Shown: piece by piece, positions 1 to 11,278 of the stretch
Layout: every line of letters starts with the position of its first letter
Numbering within the stretch: position 1 is the first letter of the stretch
From: Phytophthora quininea
Taxonomy: Eukaryota; Oomycota; Peronosporomycetes; Peronosporales; Peronosporaceae
DNA length: 64,000 bases
Direction of reading: 5' to 3'
Assembly: GCA_011947345.1 (NCBI GenBank)
Contig: JAAVTG010000333.1
Location: 62,001-126,000, forward strand
Notes under the pieces: generated by a model
The model's input: only the letters and a program-made list of their open reading frames with translations
Told to the model about the DNA's origin: nothing
The model's database searches: none
Translations under genes and position numbers: made by a program

Positions 1-217
1 ACTAATGGCCTCCATCATATCAGATGGAAAAGCGTACCCATCCCGCCGTACCCAGCTTTATTTCGGTTTCTTCCTTACTAAACCACTGTCATCCTGATCA
101 AACACGCCTATTAACTCTTCCACCCCTTATTCGCAGTTGAGGCGATCGATTAGCAACTTTTCCGCATCCATTGTCAGTCTCAACATCTTCTGCCGTCTCC
201 GCCTCGCCCGCCGCCCC

Positions 218-3200
218 ATGCAGCGCAGCGCCGAGGCCACCGCGCCGCCCATCAAACACAAGAGCGCGTCGTCCCCCGTCAAGGCGAGCCCCAAGACGCT
301 GACGCTGGCGGAGGCCGTGGCGCAGCAGAAGAAGGCCAGGATCCCGTCGCCCCTGTCACTGTCGCTGCCACCCGCTCCAAGCTCCGCCAAGACGCCGCAT
401 GCCGCCTCAAAGACGCGCTCGCCCGTGCAGCCCGTGGCGGAGCCTCCGGCCAGCGCCGGAAGCGACCGCAGCGACAAGAGGAGAGAGCCAAGGACGCCAA
501 GGAGATCAAGGAAGCCGTTCCATCGGTCCCCGAGGACGACGGCATCGCCAAGCTGCACCTGACGGACCCGGCGAGGCTATCGGACATGACCGAGAGGATG
601 AAACCCAAGCTCAAGGTGTCGGAGAGCGGCCGCTTCGAGGACCAGTTCTACCACGCCCACGACGGCAGCAAGACAATGGCGAGGCTGCGCAACCGCGCCT
701 ACTTGAAGAAGACAGTGCACATGAGCGGCAACGACGTGGAGCAGTTTTCGGACGCAGACATCATCACGAGCGGCTATCTGGTCAAGCAGGGGTCCTTCTG
801 GAAGTCGTGGAGACGCAGGTTCTTCATCTTGAGACGAGACCGACCGGTGCTGTGCTACTACACGTCGGCGGAGGAGTTGGCCAAGCTGGGGAGATCGCAA
901 TTGACGAACATACGACAGTGCAGCCGACGCCGAAGGACGGATTCCCATTCAGGTTTACTGTGGAGAACGACGGGCGCAAGTTGACGTTGTTTGCCGAGCA
1001 GGGGAGGAGGCGATGGAGGCATGGATCTCGTGTATCAATGGGTGCATCACGCAGAGAGTGAGGAATGTATCACGGGCTACGATTAATGGATCGTTCGATC
1101 GTCGCTCGGAGGGTCGTTCAGAACGGAGTTGCAGGCCCGGACTTCGGAGAGCACGCCCATGATGGACGACCTAAACATGGATCGCGCTAGTTTCTCGCGA
1201 ATGGAGAATCCGCACGTTGCGAGCGGAATGAACACCATGAAGCGGTACTCTACGGACACCACAGTCATTCAACAAGCTGCTAACGACTCTAGGGTCAATC
1301 GTGAACATGAGAAGAAGAACCGAGAGCACAGGAACTCTCGTTTGACTAGTGTCGTGTCGGCTCCGATGGAACCAGCAAAAATGAGACCGAAGCTGTATCG
1401 ATCAGCCAGTGCAGGTTCCATACTGACTCAGGAGACGTCGACTTACGGGACTGGTCGAGCATACGATGATAACGGACTTTCGATGATTAAGACGCCTGCT
1501 AACTCGGCAGGCGATTTACAAGTGCTACTATGCAATCCAACAATTCCCCACGCGCACCGAGTTTAAGTTTGCCTGGCTTTAAGCCACGCCCCAGTGTGGA
1601 ATTGGCTGTCTCCGTGGGCAGTAAAGCTGTTCAAGATGTTCCTCAAATGCTGGTAGTTCTTTTCAGTGTTACTCAAGGAAAACGCCCAGTCGAGATCTCC
1701 CGCACAGAAATGCGAAGCTCTCTTGCTCTTCGATCTTGTGGAGGCGACTTCTATGCCGGGATTTCAATGCGTTGTTGTCGGTACCTCGCAGTGCGCGGTC
1801 GATGCTTCAGTTTGAGATTTATTCCGTGATAAACCCTGCTTCTGAAGAACTTGACGCTCAAAAATCGTTGGGATTTGTGCGTATTTCAGCGTTGGACGTA
1901 CTCTTCTCACGTGAGTCTTCAATGCTGCTGGAGTGCCACCGTATTGACTCCTCAAAGCAACTCTACTATCTTGTCGTCGACCGCTTCATTCCTCCTGGAC
2001 ACAGCATAAACGTGAGCCACGCTTACACGTATGCTAAACATCATTTTCTCGTTGATACTATGCCAATGGAGAAGCGCAAGTCTGGAGATCTCATGTCTGC
2101 CTCCGCAATGAACGTTATGTCCAGCTTAAGCTACAACGAGATGCTTCGTGGCAAGATGAACTCGTCCACTGCAAACCACGTGCTGGTTTCTGAGGAGCTG
2201 TCGGCTTCCTACGTGTCAGTTTCGATGACTGTCGCTTTCATGAAATTCCTCCAGCAGCGTAATATTACGCGCATCGAAGAAGCGAAACAAGTGACCCGTG
2301 ATATGAGGCAGCACATCAAAGCCAATACGTCATCAAATTCTTCCAGCACCCGTGTGCAGGACGTTGAAGATCGCCTACGAGACGTGGAGCTTGAGATGGC
2401 TCATTACATGCGTCTTCATGCGTCGTATCAAGAAAACTTAAAGCGCTATGAAACAATGCTCGGATCACTAGAGGATGGCCGTGAGCAGGGAATCACGGGC
2501 TGTCTGAAACGCAGCAACATGAAAAAGACAAGGCGACAGCATTCATGGCAACCAATTTGAATTGCCATTTAGTCCGCGGAAAGCGCGTGCGCCTTACAGA
2601 TGATGCAGAACGAAGCAGCCAAGCCCGGCGAGGCAGTTTAGCGTCCACGTCCTTGGATGAGGGGTCTACTTCCGACGATAGTGACGCAGAATTGTCGCCA
2701 GCAGCTGAGTTTGTTTATTCAGTGGTAACTCACGGTTGCGCATCAGCACATATCATGGGCTTCAAAGAGGGTGGGCTGCGTCGATTACAACAGCAGTTGG
2801 CGTCGCAAACTCCTTCGGATCCACGTCTTCGTGAGCGCATCGAGATGAGGGAAGACGTCGTTCGCTCTCAAGTCTTAGCTATCGCCGGTGCGTCGTTCCT
2901 TAACGCTGTTGGATTGGCGGCTACACGCGGTGGACTACACAAGCAACGTTTGCAGTTGTCGTGCTCCACGGGATTCCTCCTTAACATTGAATCCCTGCTC
3001 AGCACAGTAGGGGCGGAAAAGGGCATGCTCGAGGACATGTCCGAAGGTATTCGATGGCTCAGCAACGTTGTGAGTTTCCAGCTCGTGCAATCTGCTGAGG
3101 CGAACCCCACATGCAGATGTCCAAGTGTGTTGGTGTGACCAGCACACCCACGGGAGATCACGTCGTCGTTTCCTTTGCAGTGCCTCCTGATGTATTCTCC

Positions 3201-3818
3201 AACCTTCCTGAAATTTTGCAGCAAGGGCACGCGATTAAAGTACATGGAGTGATGTTTACGCAAGGCATCAATGAGATGCAGTCTGTAGCCAACCACTACC
3301 TCAATTCCAGTCTGCAGGATGAGCTCAACTTTGAAAATGTGCAAATGCTGCAGCGATATTTCCGAGTCTACCAGACCCAGGTCATGGCTAACGCTAGCAA
3401 TAAGAGGCGGGACGCTGACAAAGCTCAACTGGATGAACTCCAAGCAGAGATCGAAGCGCTCACCGATCGGCTCAATACGCGAACAGAGAACGTCAAGAAG
3501 AAAGTTGTCAACATCCTGATTGCCTCCAGTGATATTTGTCGCCGACTGGGCGCCGGTCGCACTACCTGCTGCAAAAGTGGTAAGGACCGCACGGCAATGT
3601 CGGTGACGCTGGAGTCTTCGCGTCTGCTTGTGGATTATTTCCATGTAAAGCAAGGGGTGCATCTGTGCAATGCTATGAGGGAGCGCGGCGTACGTCGTGT
3701 AAATGTGCTTGCCAACACGGGCAAGACCAAGTTTGCTTTCAACTCATTCCAGCTAAAGTACATTCCCGACTGCTACAAGCCGCCGCTCGCATGCGCTGAC
3801 TCCCACGTTGCTTCGTAA
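218..3818 (+). CDS. PH-domain inositol polyphosphate 4-phosphatase (INPP4-like), frame broken
   Basis: INPP4-family enzymes remove the 4-phosphate from PtdIns(3,4)P2 at membranes. The start is the first ATG of the opening frame. A Ser/Pro/Ala-rich head leads into a PH domain (about 766–1060, beginning GYLVKQGSFWKSW), then a Ser-rich linker, a C2-like stretch (about 1590–1960), a helical middle, and a C-terminal phosphatase part. The P-loop CKSGKDRT has its Cys at 3570–3572 and its Arg at 3588–3590. It is followed by the family tail with NTGKTKFAFN and YKPP. No single ORF spans it: the frame moves near 478, 895, 1003, 1110, 1540, 1700–1800, 2540 and 3120, mostly as one lost base, three of these in G runs. 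Conserved blocks lack internal stops, so sequence error is likelier than decay. The 3' end faces the next gene tail to tail (100 bp). Confidence 0.8.
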
Positions 3819-3918
3819 AAGGAGAGTGCATTGGAGCGGGTAACACGTCTTCGATACGTTGGTCATGTTGTAAGCGGTCTGTAATCGAGATTTGTCGTCT
3901 ACTGTAGGAGCGAAATCT

Positions 3919-4676
3919 TCAATCCCACAATGGATCGTTCATCATTTTGAGCTCCTTTTCACGTTTGCGGCTGCGCTGTAGCTTCTGGACCTGCGTTGTA
4001 TTGACGATGTAAGCAAAAGCCAGCACTTTATACGATGCTGAACAAAATACGCACCGCGAATCGAAGCTTCTGTTCGTGCTCTCGGTTGCTCTCTTCGAGT
4101 TCTTCTACCCTTGTCTGGAGCGCAACAACTTGAGGATTACAATGCAAGCTTGGTGAAGCTGTGCCTCGAGGTCCTGAATCTGTCCACGATAATTTTGCCG
4201 GAGTTCGTGCTGGAAGGCATCAAAGCAAAGTCAGATCAAAGAGGTGTGCTACGACGCAAAATATTGCTACCAGTTGGTGAAGCAATTGTGCTGCGATCTT
4301 CTCTCCTAGCACCGCCACTTCGCTGCGTTGTGCTCGCAAGGCATCTTGCTGCTCCAGAAGGTGGAGAAGAAGTTTGTCCTTTTCGGGACCCAATCTTCTC
4401 CAGCGAGGCCTGCATCACGTTCTCACTATTGCCAGCGGGATTGCTTGGATCAATGCGCGGATGATCTTTCTCACGCTGCCAGAGCGCCTGGAGCTGGTCT
4501 GCAAGAGCGCTAACTGGCGCCGATGGTTCGAAATCGACAGGCTCGCCTGCAGGTATGACAGCGCTATTCGGACTGTTTGTGCGTCGATCTTCCGCTGTTT
4601 CATGGTTAGCAGTGGTGGTCGCCATCAGAGCCATGTGGACTTCCATCGCGCGCTGCAAGCGTGCAGTTGCCGACAT
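3919..4676 (-). CDS. coiled-coil protein, spliced, family unknown
   Basis: Not recognised as a named family. Reading the minus strand, a Pro/Ser/Thr-rich N-terminal part (from ATG 4676; an upstream in-frame ATG at 4715 is possible) runs into a charged heptad-like region (LLLHLLEQQDALRAQRSEV, EELEESNREHEQKLRF) and ends KMMNDPLWD with a stop at 3919–3921. The pieces join only through short introns with GT/AG ends: a donor after the codons for LLHQL near 4275 with an acceptor near 4217, another near 4141–4115, and one from about 4056 to 3990. One frame change near 4380 is not explained by an intron. The coiled coil suggests a structural or scaffold role; nothing more can be said. Confidence 0.5.
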
Positions 4677-4992
4677 CTGGACAATGGTGCATGTATAATA
4701 AGTTCTTCGGAACAAATGAATCGACTTGAACTCACTGTGGAGCGCCTAGAGATTTGGCTGCTATCACGCGAGGAAGCGCAGGAATAGGAGGACATGATAG
4801 TGCCAGATTGCAGAATGTGAACCGTCACTGGCAGCAGTTCAAAACGGCCAAATTGCTTCACATCGCGAATGAGTCTGTACAGCGAAACACATACTTTTCA
4901 ATCGATGCAGCAATCGCTTGAAGCTTCACAATATCCGCTCATTGATCATCTATAAAAACTTTAGCAAAACTAGCAGAAGCCAGCGACGACTT

Positions 4993-6545
4993 CTACTCGT
5001 CCTCCTCCTTCTGCTCGTCGTCCTCATTCTCAGCATTGCCGCCCTCAACCTCTTCCTCGTCATCCAACTCCACAGGTTCATCCTCTCCTGCCTCAGCCTC
5101 GTTGAGCGGCGCGTCGTCGCCCTTCTGCTCAAGAGCGGCGAGTTCCTCTGCCCGCATGGGCGGGGCAATGAACCACGGCAGCTTGCCGCGCTGGTAGTCG
5201 TTGATCATCTGCACTGCCACATTGTTGTAGTCGGGCTCGCCCTTCTGCAGCAGCTTGCCGCATTTGTTGGCGAGCTTCTCCAGGAAATCCCACTCGTCGT
5301 TCCATTCTCCGATGCCGTACACCTTCACAATGAACTCCTTCTTCACCCGCTGCAGAATCGTCAAGATAAAGTCCGTCGGTTGGGGCAACCGCTCCGCACG
5401 CACGACGCCCTTGAGCACGGTCTCTATTTCGTCATCACCCGTGTCGTACACGATACCAGGGCAGTCGATGAGGAAGATGCGACGCATGAGCGTAATGTAC
5501 TGCCACACCTTGGTCTCGCCAGGAATGGGGGCTACCTTGCACACTTTTTCTTGCGCAGCGCATTGATCACCGAACTCTTGCCGACGTTCGGGTATCCGAT
5601 GAGGCCCACAGAGATCTGCTTCTTCTCCTGGTGCAGCTTGGCGAACTGACGCAACAAGTTAATCAGCGCGCCCTTGCCGAACGGGTTGCTCATGGAGGCG
5701 TGGAAGGCGAGAGTAGGGGTGGTCTCGCTGAGCTTCTGCACCCAGCGCTTGGTGACCCAGTTGGGCACCAGGTCGCATTTGTTAATGACGAAGATCAAGT
5801 GCTTGTGCGACGCATTCTTGCGGATGTGGTTCTCCACGTGGGCGCAGCGAGTGCCAGGCACATTGCGCGCGTCCAGCACCTGGATGACGACGTCCGAGCA
5901 GTCGAGCACCTTGTAGAGCTCTCCCCAGATGCGCTTGGACTGGCCCTTGTTGAACACGTCGTGCGAGACCTCTTCCTTGAACTCCTGCTCCACAACAATA
6001 TTGCGATCCGAGCCCTTGGCCTCGTACTGCTCCGCGCTGGCCTGCGCCTTGGACAGCAGCGCTGCGTAGTCGGTGGCCGCCAGCTTGGCGCGCTTGCGCG
6101 AGCGTTTGCCGTTGAAGACCTCGTCGTAGCTCTCGGTCTCGAGAAGCTTCATGCGTGTGGCCTTCTCGCTCTCCTGCAGCAGTCCCATGGGCAGCTTGCG
6201 GGTGCGCAGCACCACCGAGTAGGGGTCGGCGGCCTTCAGGGACATCTCGTTGCGGAACTTGTCAAGCTCCTTCTGGCCCACGACGCGCGTGTTTCCGAAC
6301 CAGCGGCGGTCTGGCTGCACGCGGCCACTGGCGCTGGTGATCTCCTGGCCGCCGACCTTGTTCTTCATCATGAGCGAGCCGCCCACGACCTTCCCGGCCT
6401 TATTGCGGATGGGGCCGCTGTTGCGGTACATGTTGAGGCGCTTGATGGTGCTCTTGTCGCGCATGTTGGCCGCCTTCTGCCGCTTGGGGATCTTGCGGTT
6501 CGGGTTGTCGGCCGACGCCTTGGTCGTGTTGATGCCCTTGACCAT
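4993..6545 (-). CDS. NOG2: nucleolar GTP-binding protein 2 (NOG2/GNL2), one frameshift
   Basis: NOG2 is a circularly permuted GTPase of late pre-60S ribosome assembly in the nucleolus. The start ATG at 6545 opens the family N-terminus (MVKG, then [18 protein letters not shown]). The GTPase motifs come in permuted order: G4 in [12 protein letters not shown], then G1 GYPNVGKSS, then G3 LIDCPG. The C-terminal tail is Asp/Glu-rich and shorter than the lysine-rich tail of animal homologues. At about 5540 the frame breaks directly after RKKK; one missing G in an AAAAAGG context would restore the conserved [17 protein letters not shown] block. As the gene is essential and shows no other damage, a consensus error is the best reading. 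The start lies head to head with the C2 gene, 220 bp apart. Confidence 0.9.
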
Positions 6546-6765
6546 GGTGTCTGTCCTTGTCTTGTCGTGGGGCGGCTTCCTTCCTCTCAGCTACGATCGA
6601 TAACAAGTGCAATGTCTTGAGCAGAACGACTGGCTGTCTGTATTCCGGATACTGTCGGATAAAGGGTTTTAAATGTTTTGGTGATAGACCGGATATAACC
6701 GGAGATGATGTATACCAGACGGCAGAACCACGGCAGAATCAGTTTAAAGTCCTCGAGAAGCAGCG

Positions 6766-7764
6766 ATGGCGATGGTCTCCGCGCAGCCGAGTCGCGCCGA
6801 GATGGCCGCGTACCTGTACGAGAAGCACGTCAGTCACCAGGACGGCGTGGCCGGCACGCTGAGCATCCGCCTGGTGGCCGCTCGCCACCTGCGCGCCGCC
6901 GCCTCGATGTTCTGGGTGCGCACCTGCAACCCGTACGTGATCTTCCGCGTGGGCAAGCAGAGCGTGCGCAGCTCCACCATCGAGGCCAACGATAGCCCCA
7001 CGTGGCGCAGAGAGTTCCTGGAGGTCAAACTGCCCAAGATGGACCTGAAACGGGCGCCGCTGAGCGAGCACTCGGACGTGCGCATGGAGCTAGTGGTGGA
7101 CGTCATGAACGAGGACTCGCTAACGGGCAAGGCCACGGAGGCCGTGGGCATCGGCTCTGGATCCGTCATCGGCACTGCTGTTGTGGATTTTACACCGCTT
7201 GTGGAGGGCAAGGAGGACGTCATGGACCAGTGGGTGGCGCTCAGCGGGGCGCTGCCTCTGGCGGGGGCGTCGCAGGGCAAATCGGGACAGGAGCTGAGTC
7301 TTGGGGAGGTCAGGGTCGTCTTGCAATACGAGCCCCACGGAATGGAGCCGCGAGTGGGCGATGTGGTCAAGTTTGAAGGCTTTGGGTCGTACCCGTCGGC
7401 GCTGCTCGGACCCGTCGAGGAGTTGGAGCTCCATGTCAAGAAGACCAGTGGGCCGTACCTGCTCTGCAGCTACAGAACCCACTCGGGCTATGACGCGGCG
7501 CTCAAATTGCACCGCAACAACGTGTTTGTGGCGCATCGCGGCAGCATGCTCGACCGCTTCTATGAGTCGTGTATTGTGGAGCCGCTGGAGTTTGTCGGCA
7601 GCACGCCGATTGGGAAATCTGCGAAGGAGATGCTGCGTCCGTATGTGAACGTGGCGCGTGCATTCAGCTTTCCGGCGCTGATGGCAGCCAAGGCGACGGT
7701 CACAACGACATTCCGAGCGTCGTCGGCCGCCCTTGGTGCTGTGGTGGCCTCGATGGACCAGTAG
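6766..7764 (+). CDS. C2-domain protein
   Basis: An intact 332-residue ORF. Residues 30–150 form a C2 domain: GTLSIRLVAARHLR, then NPYVIFRVGKQSVRSSTIEANDSPTWRREFLEVKL, the usual Ca2+/phospholipid-binding β-sandwich layout with the N-P-Y and N-D-S-P-x-W landmarks. The C-terminal half (about 195–275) is a compact β-rich region of unknown type, followed by a hydrophobic/Ala-rich end. No signal peptide or clear membrane span is present. It is one of the few genes here with no frame change. Its start is 220 bp from the divergent NOG2 start. Role inferred: Ca2+- or lipid-dependent membrane recruitment; the substrate is unknown. Confidence 0.75.
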   Translation: MAMVSAQPSRAEMAAYLYEKHVSHQDGVAGTLSIRLVAARHLRAAASMFWVRTCNPYVIFRVGKQSVRSSTIEANDSPTWRREFLEVKLPKMDLKRAPLSEHSDVRMELVVDVMNEDSLTGKATEAVGIGSGSVIGTAVVDFTPLVEGKEDVMDQWVALSGALPLAGASQGKSGQELSLGEVRVVLQYEPHGMEPRVGDVVKFEGFGSYPSALLGPVEELELHVKKTSGPYLLCSYRTHSGYDAALKLHRNNVFVAHRGSMLDRFYESCIVEPLEFVGSTPIGKSAKEMLRPYVNVARAFSFPALMAAKATVTTTFRASSAALGAVVASMDQ

Positions 7765-8020
7765 GAGTGAGATTTCATGACGATGTTAGGTAAGTAGGGT
7801 GCTTTTGCAGTTTATCGAGTCAATGGTATGAGGCTCAGGGTATGGATGTTATTTGGTTTGCAGGTCAAGTTGCCGTCTTCAGTCGAAAATAGCCTCGAAA
7901 CACGTGCAGTGGCCTTCGGTGCGAAGACGTTGATCGAGGACGTTGCCACAGGATGAAATCCGCTGATGCTATCATGTATTTTCCATCCGAGTCAAGCTGG
8001 AAGCAGTGACAGAAGCTGGA

Positions 8021-11000
8021 ATGGCGTCGTCTCGGTTGAGTCTGGACGGCTTTCGGTTTCCTTCGGACAAGAAACAATATCGTCTTGTGACGCTGTCGAA
8101 TGGATTTGAAGTGATGCTGATCCAGAGTGCAGCACAGACAAAGGCAGTTGATTCTGAAAGTACTCGTCGCAGCTTCACGTCGATGGATGAGATGGGCAGT
8201 GGCGAAGAATCTAACAACAGAGCTCCACCCTTGGCAGCGGCGTGTCTGGCTGTTGATGTGGGGAGCTTAACTGACCCAGAAGAGTTGCCTGGCTTAGCCC
8301 ATTACTTGGAGCACATGATGTTCATGGGTAGCGAAAAATACCCTGCCGAGGATGCGTTTGAAGCGTTTCTTAGCGCCCACGGCGGCTCGAGCAATGGAGT
8401 GACCGAGTGTGAATCAACACGGTTTTTATTTGATGTTGATGTGTGTTACCTTCAGCCGGCACTCGACATGTTCGCAAGTCTCTTTGCGGCTCCGTTGTTG
8501 CGGCAAGAGGCGATGGAACGAGAATTAAAGGCCGTGGAATCAGAGTTCCAATGTGTGCGGAATAACGACCCTGTTCGTCTACAGCAAGTGATGTGTGAGA
8601 CGAGTGTACCAGAACACCCGTACGCGCGATGCTTTACCTGGGGAAACGCAGAGAGCTTGAAACATAAGCCAGAGCAAAACGGTATCGATGTGCGCGAACG
8701 CATGGTGGCGTTTTTCCAAGAATATTATATCGCGTCCCGCATGAAGCTCTGTGTCTATGGATGCGAACCATTGAATGCTCTGGAGCAGTATGTAACAGAG
8801 AGCTTCGCAGAGATTCCCCAAGCTCGTCCCGGGTACAAGTCACCTCCAGTTTTGAAGTTGTCAGCCCCATACGGAGCTGCTGCCGGCCAATGCCCGACAC
8901 TACTACGGATCATCCCAGTGGGTGATAAGCGGTTTCTGCGCTTGTATTGGATGTTGCCAGCGACGTTGACGAGCTATCACCAAAAGCCTTGGCGGTACGT
9001 TGCCCACCTGCTCGGCCATGAAAGTCCTAACTCCACGACGACGCTTTTGAAGCGAAAGCAATGGGCTACTGATGTTATCACTGGCACCTCGGACCGAGAT
9101 GCCTTCGAGTTCGGTTCATTTGGCGCGGTGTTTGAAGTTCGCGTGGCACTTACTGAAGATGGTCTTCGGTGCTGGCAGCAAGTTGCTCGAGTCATATTTG
9201 ATGCAATTCATTTGTTGAAGACAATGGCAGTTGAAGGATCTTTGCCTGTCTGGGTTTTCGAGGAGCTCTGTTTATCGGACGAAATGCACTTTCAGTTCCA
9301 GGAAGATACGAAAGCTCCAGCGACAATTTGCCGCGTTCTCAGCGAGCGAATGCTTCCTCATCGCAACGTGCTATCGAAAGGGATTTACTTCGCTATGATG
9401 TGATTCAGGGGATTTTGATGTTACATTGGCAAGTGCATTGCTCGGCGAGCTATCGGTGGATAACGTACGTGTCGTTCTGCAAGCATCGTCCTTTAATAAT
9501 GAGCTTGATATCGAGGACCTTCGCACTGAAAGGTGGTTTGGCACCAAGTTCACATTGAATGCTCTCCCCGACTCGGTTCTTTCAGGTTGGTCCCAATCCG
9601 TTACAGAGCTCGATGGTTTATCGCTGCTTCCGTCGCCTAATCCATTTATGCCAAAAACGTTTTCGCTACTCTCTGATGAGCTTCACACGCCAATCTGCAA
9701 CGACTACAACGATACACCTCCGGATCTAGTTCCAACAGCCCCAAGTACTCAGTTGTGGTACAAACGAGATCGCAGCTTTTCCGTTCCGAAGGCAAGTGTG
9801 AGTTTTCTTTTGATGTTATCGTCTCCGAGTCCGACGACACATATGCTGGCAGAATTGCACATGGGGTTAGTACGACAACGCTTGCAGCATACCTTAGAAC
9901 AAGCAGACGCTGCGAATTTTGACGTCGAATTGGATGTTCGAGACGAAGCTATCGAAGTTGTAGTCTTTGGGTTTAGCGACACTTTGCCGGCGCTAGTGCG
10001 TGCTATCATGAAGGAGGTGCTGCGTCCATTTCGGTGGAAACCGTCTGCTAGTTGTGACTTCACGTTAGCTCGACTGGAACTTGAGCGTGAGTACTCCAAC
10101 GCTACGCTTTCTCCACGAGCCAAAGCATATGAGCTACGTTTACAGCTGCTTGAAAGCCGAGCCGTGTCCACCAACGAAAAGTTGGAAGCTCTTCAAAGCC
10201 GTATCGATCGTGATGAAGAACTCGCTAGCGACCTAGAAACTTTTGGCACGACTACTCTTCGTCGAGTTGAAGCCGCCCCCGTCGTGCGATGCCTGGTGAT
10301 CGGTAATATGAGTCGAGACGCCGCAGTGTCGCTTGTCGTAGATGTCGAGACGAGCAGAAGAGGAGGGGTACTGGGGAACCGGAGATGGAGCTTGAGCCTA
10401 TTGCAGAGTATTCGCTTATAGCCCCAGGTGCCACACGATGGCGCTACCGCCGACAACAAATGGCTTCCTTGTGCGTCGGCGTAGCGAACGGGTAAGTGAG
10501 CGCAATTCCGTGGTTGAGGTTTACTTTCAAATTGGAAAGGTGTCACCAGCAGACCGAGCGTACGCAATTTTGTTGCGATCGTTGATGGCACAGCCTCTGT
10601 TCCACGAGCTTCGAACGAAGCAGCAATTGGGGTATGCCATATCCTGCAGCATTCGGGACACGCATGGTGTCCTGGGATTGAGCGTGACGATACAATCAGC
10701 GTCACATGCTGCTGGAGCAGTGGCAACAAAGCTTGACAGTTTTCTTCACGAGGATTTCCCGCTCCAATATCTGCGCTCTGGGAAGCGATTATCGGCCAGC
10801 CGCTTTGCTACACATAAGAGCACTTTACAGCGAGAGTTTGCGCGTCCTGATTCGACTTTGATGGAGCAAAGCGAACGGTACTGGGAAGAGATTGTCAGCG
10901 GACGGCTGGAGTTTGATTTGGATGCCCAAGTTGCGGCAGCTATGGTCACTTGTACACGCCAAGGCCTACTGGAGCGGTACGAACGGTGGCTGCAGGGTGG

Positions 11001-11268
11001 CACCAGCTCCTGCAGTGCCTGCATTGATAGAAATGAAGTTGAATGCAAGGAACAACACCGAGTCCACGGTCCAAGAAAACTCCGGGTGCATGTGGTGGGC
11101 AGACGCAGTCCTCATAAGCCACTGGAACAGCTTATTCCACGAGATAAACCCCACAGCTTATCGCTGGTGATCTTCGCGAGTTCAAGCGCGAGTTGCGATG
11201 CCATTGCAACCTCGCAGATAGTGCTAGTGAGGAGAGAAATTAACAAGTCCATTGCACTTTGCCGGTAA
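8021..11268 (+). CDS. IDE: insulin-degrading enzyme-type M16 metalloprotease, frame broken
   Basis: M16A (insulysin/pitrilysin) proteases are zinc enzymes that degrade small peptides in a closed chamber. The start is ATG 8021; about 1,080 residues are encoded, close to the usual size. The inverted zinc motif HxxEH is seen at 8300–8314 (HYLEHMMFMGS), and the downstream glutamate lies in ELKAVESEF. The middle and C-terminal inactive M16 repeats follow, including SVVEVYFQIG and HELRTKQQLGYAISC, the typical R/Y substrate-binding stretch. The frame shifts at about 9385, 9412, 10350 and 10440, each equal to one missing base. The 3' end is only 10 bp from the tail of the divergent-strand channel gene. 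Confidence 0.88.
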
Positions 11269-11278
11269 CTAACTGATC

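Noticed and set aside
2868..3662. 264-codon minus-strand ORF
   Set aside because: Opposite the INPP4-like phosphatase part with its CKSGKDRT motif.
5631..6620. 329-codon plus-strand ORF rich in Val, Leu, His and Ala
   Set aside because: It lies fully opposite NOG2, which has strong family motifs; the composition is what GC-rich antisense of a conserved gene gives.
9360..10440. programmed ribosomal frameshifting in IDE
   Set aside because: Four shifts in one gene and similar shifts in many genes, without a common slippery site or structure; sequence error explains them better.
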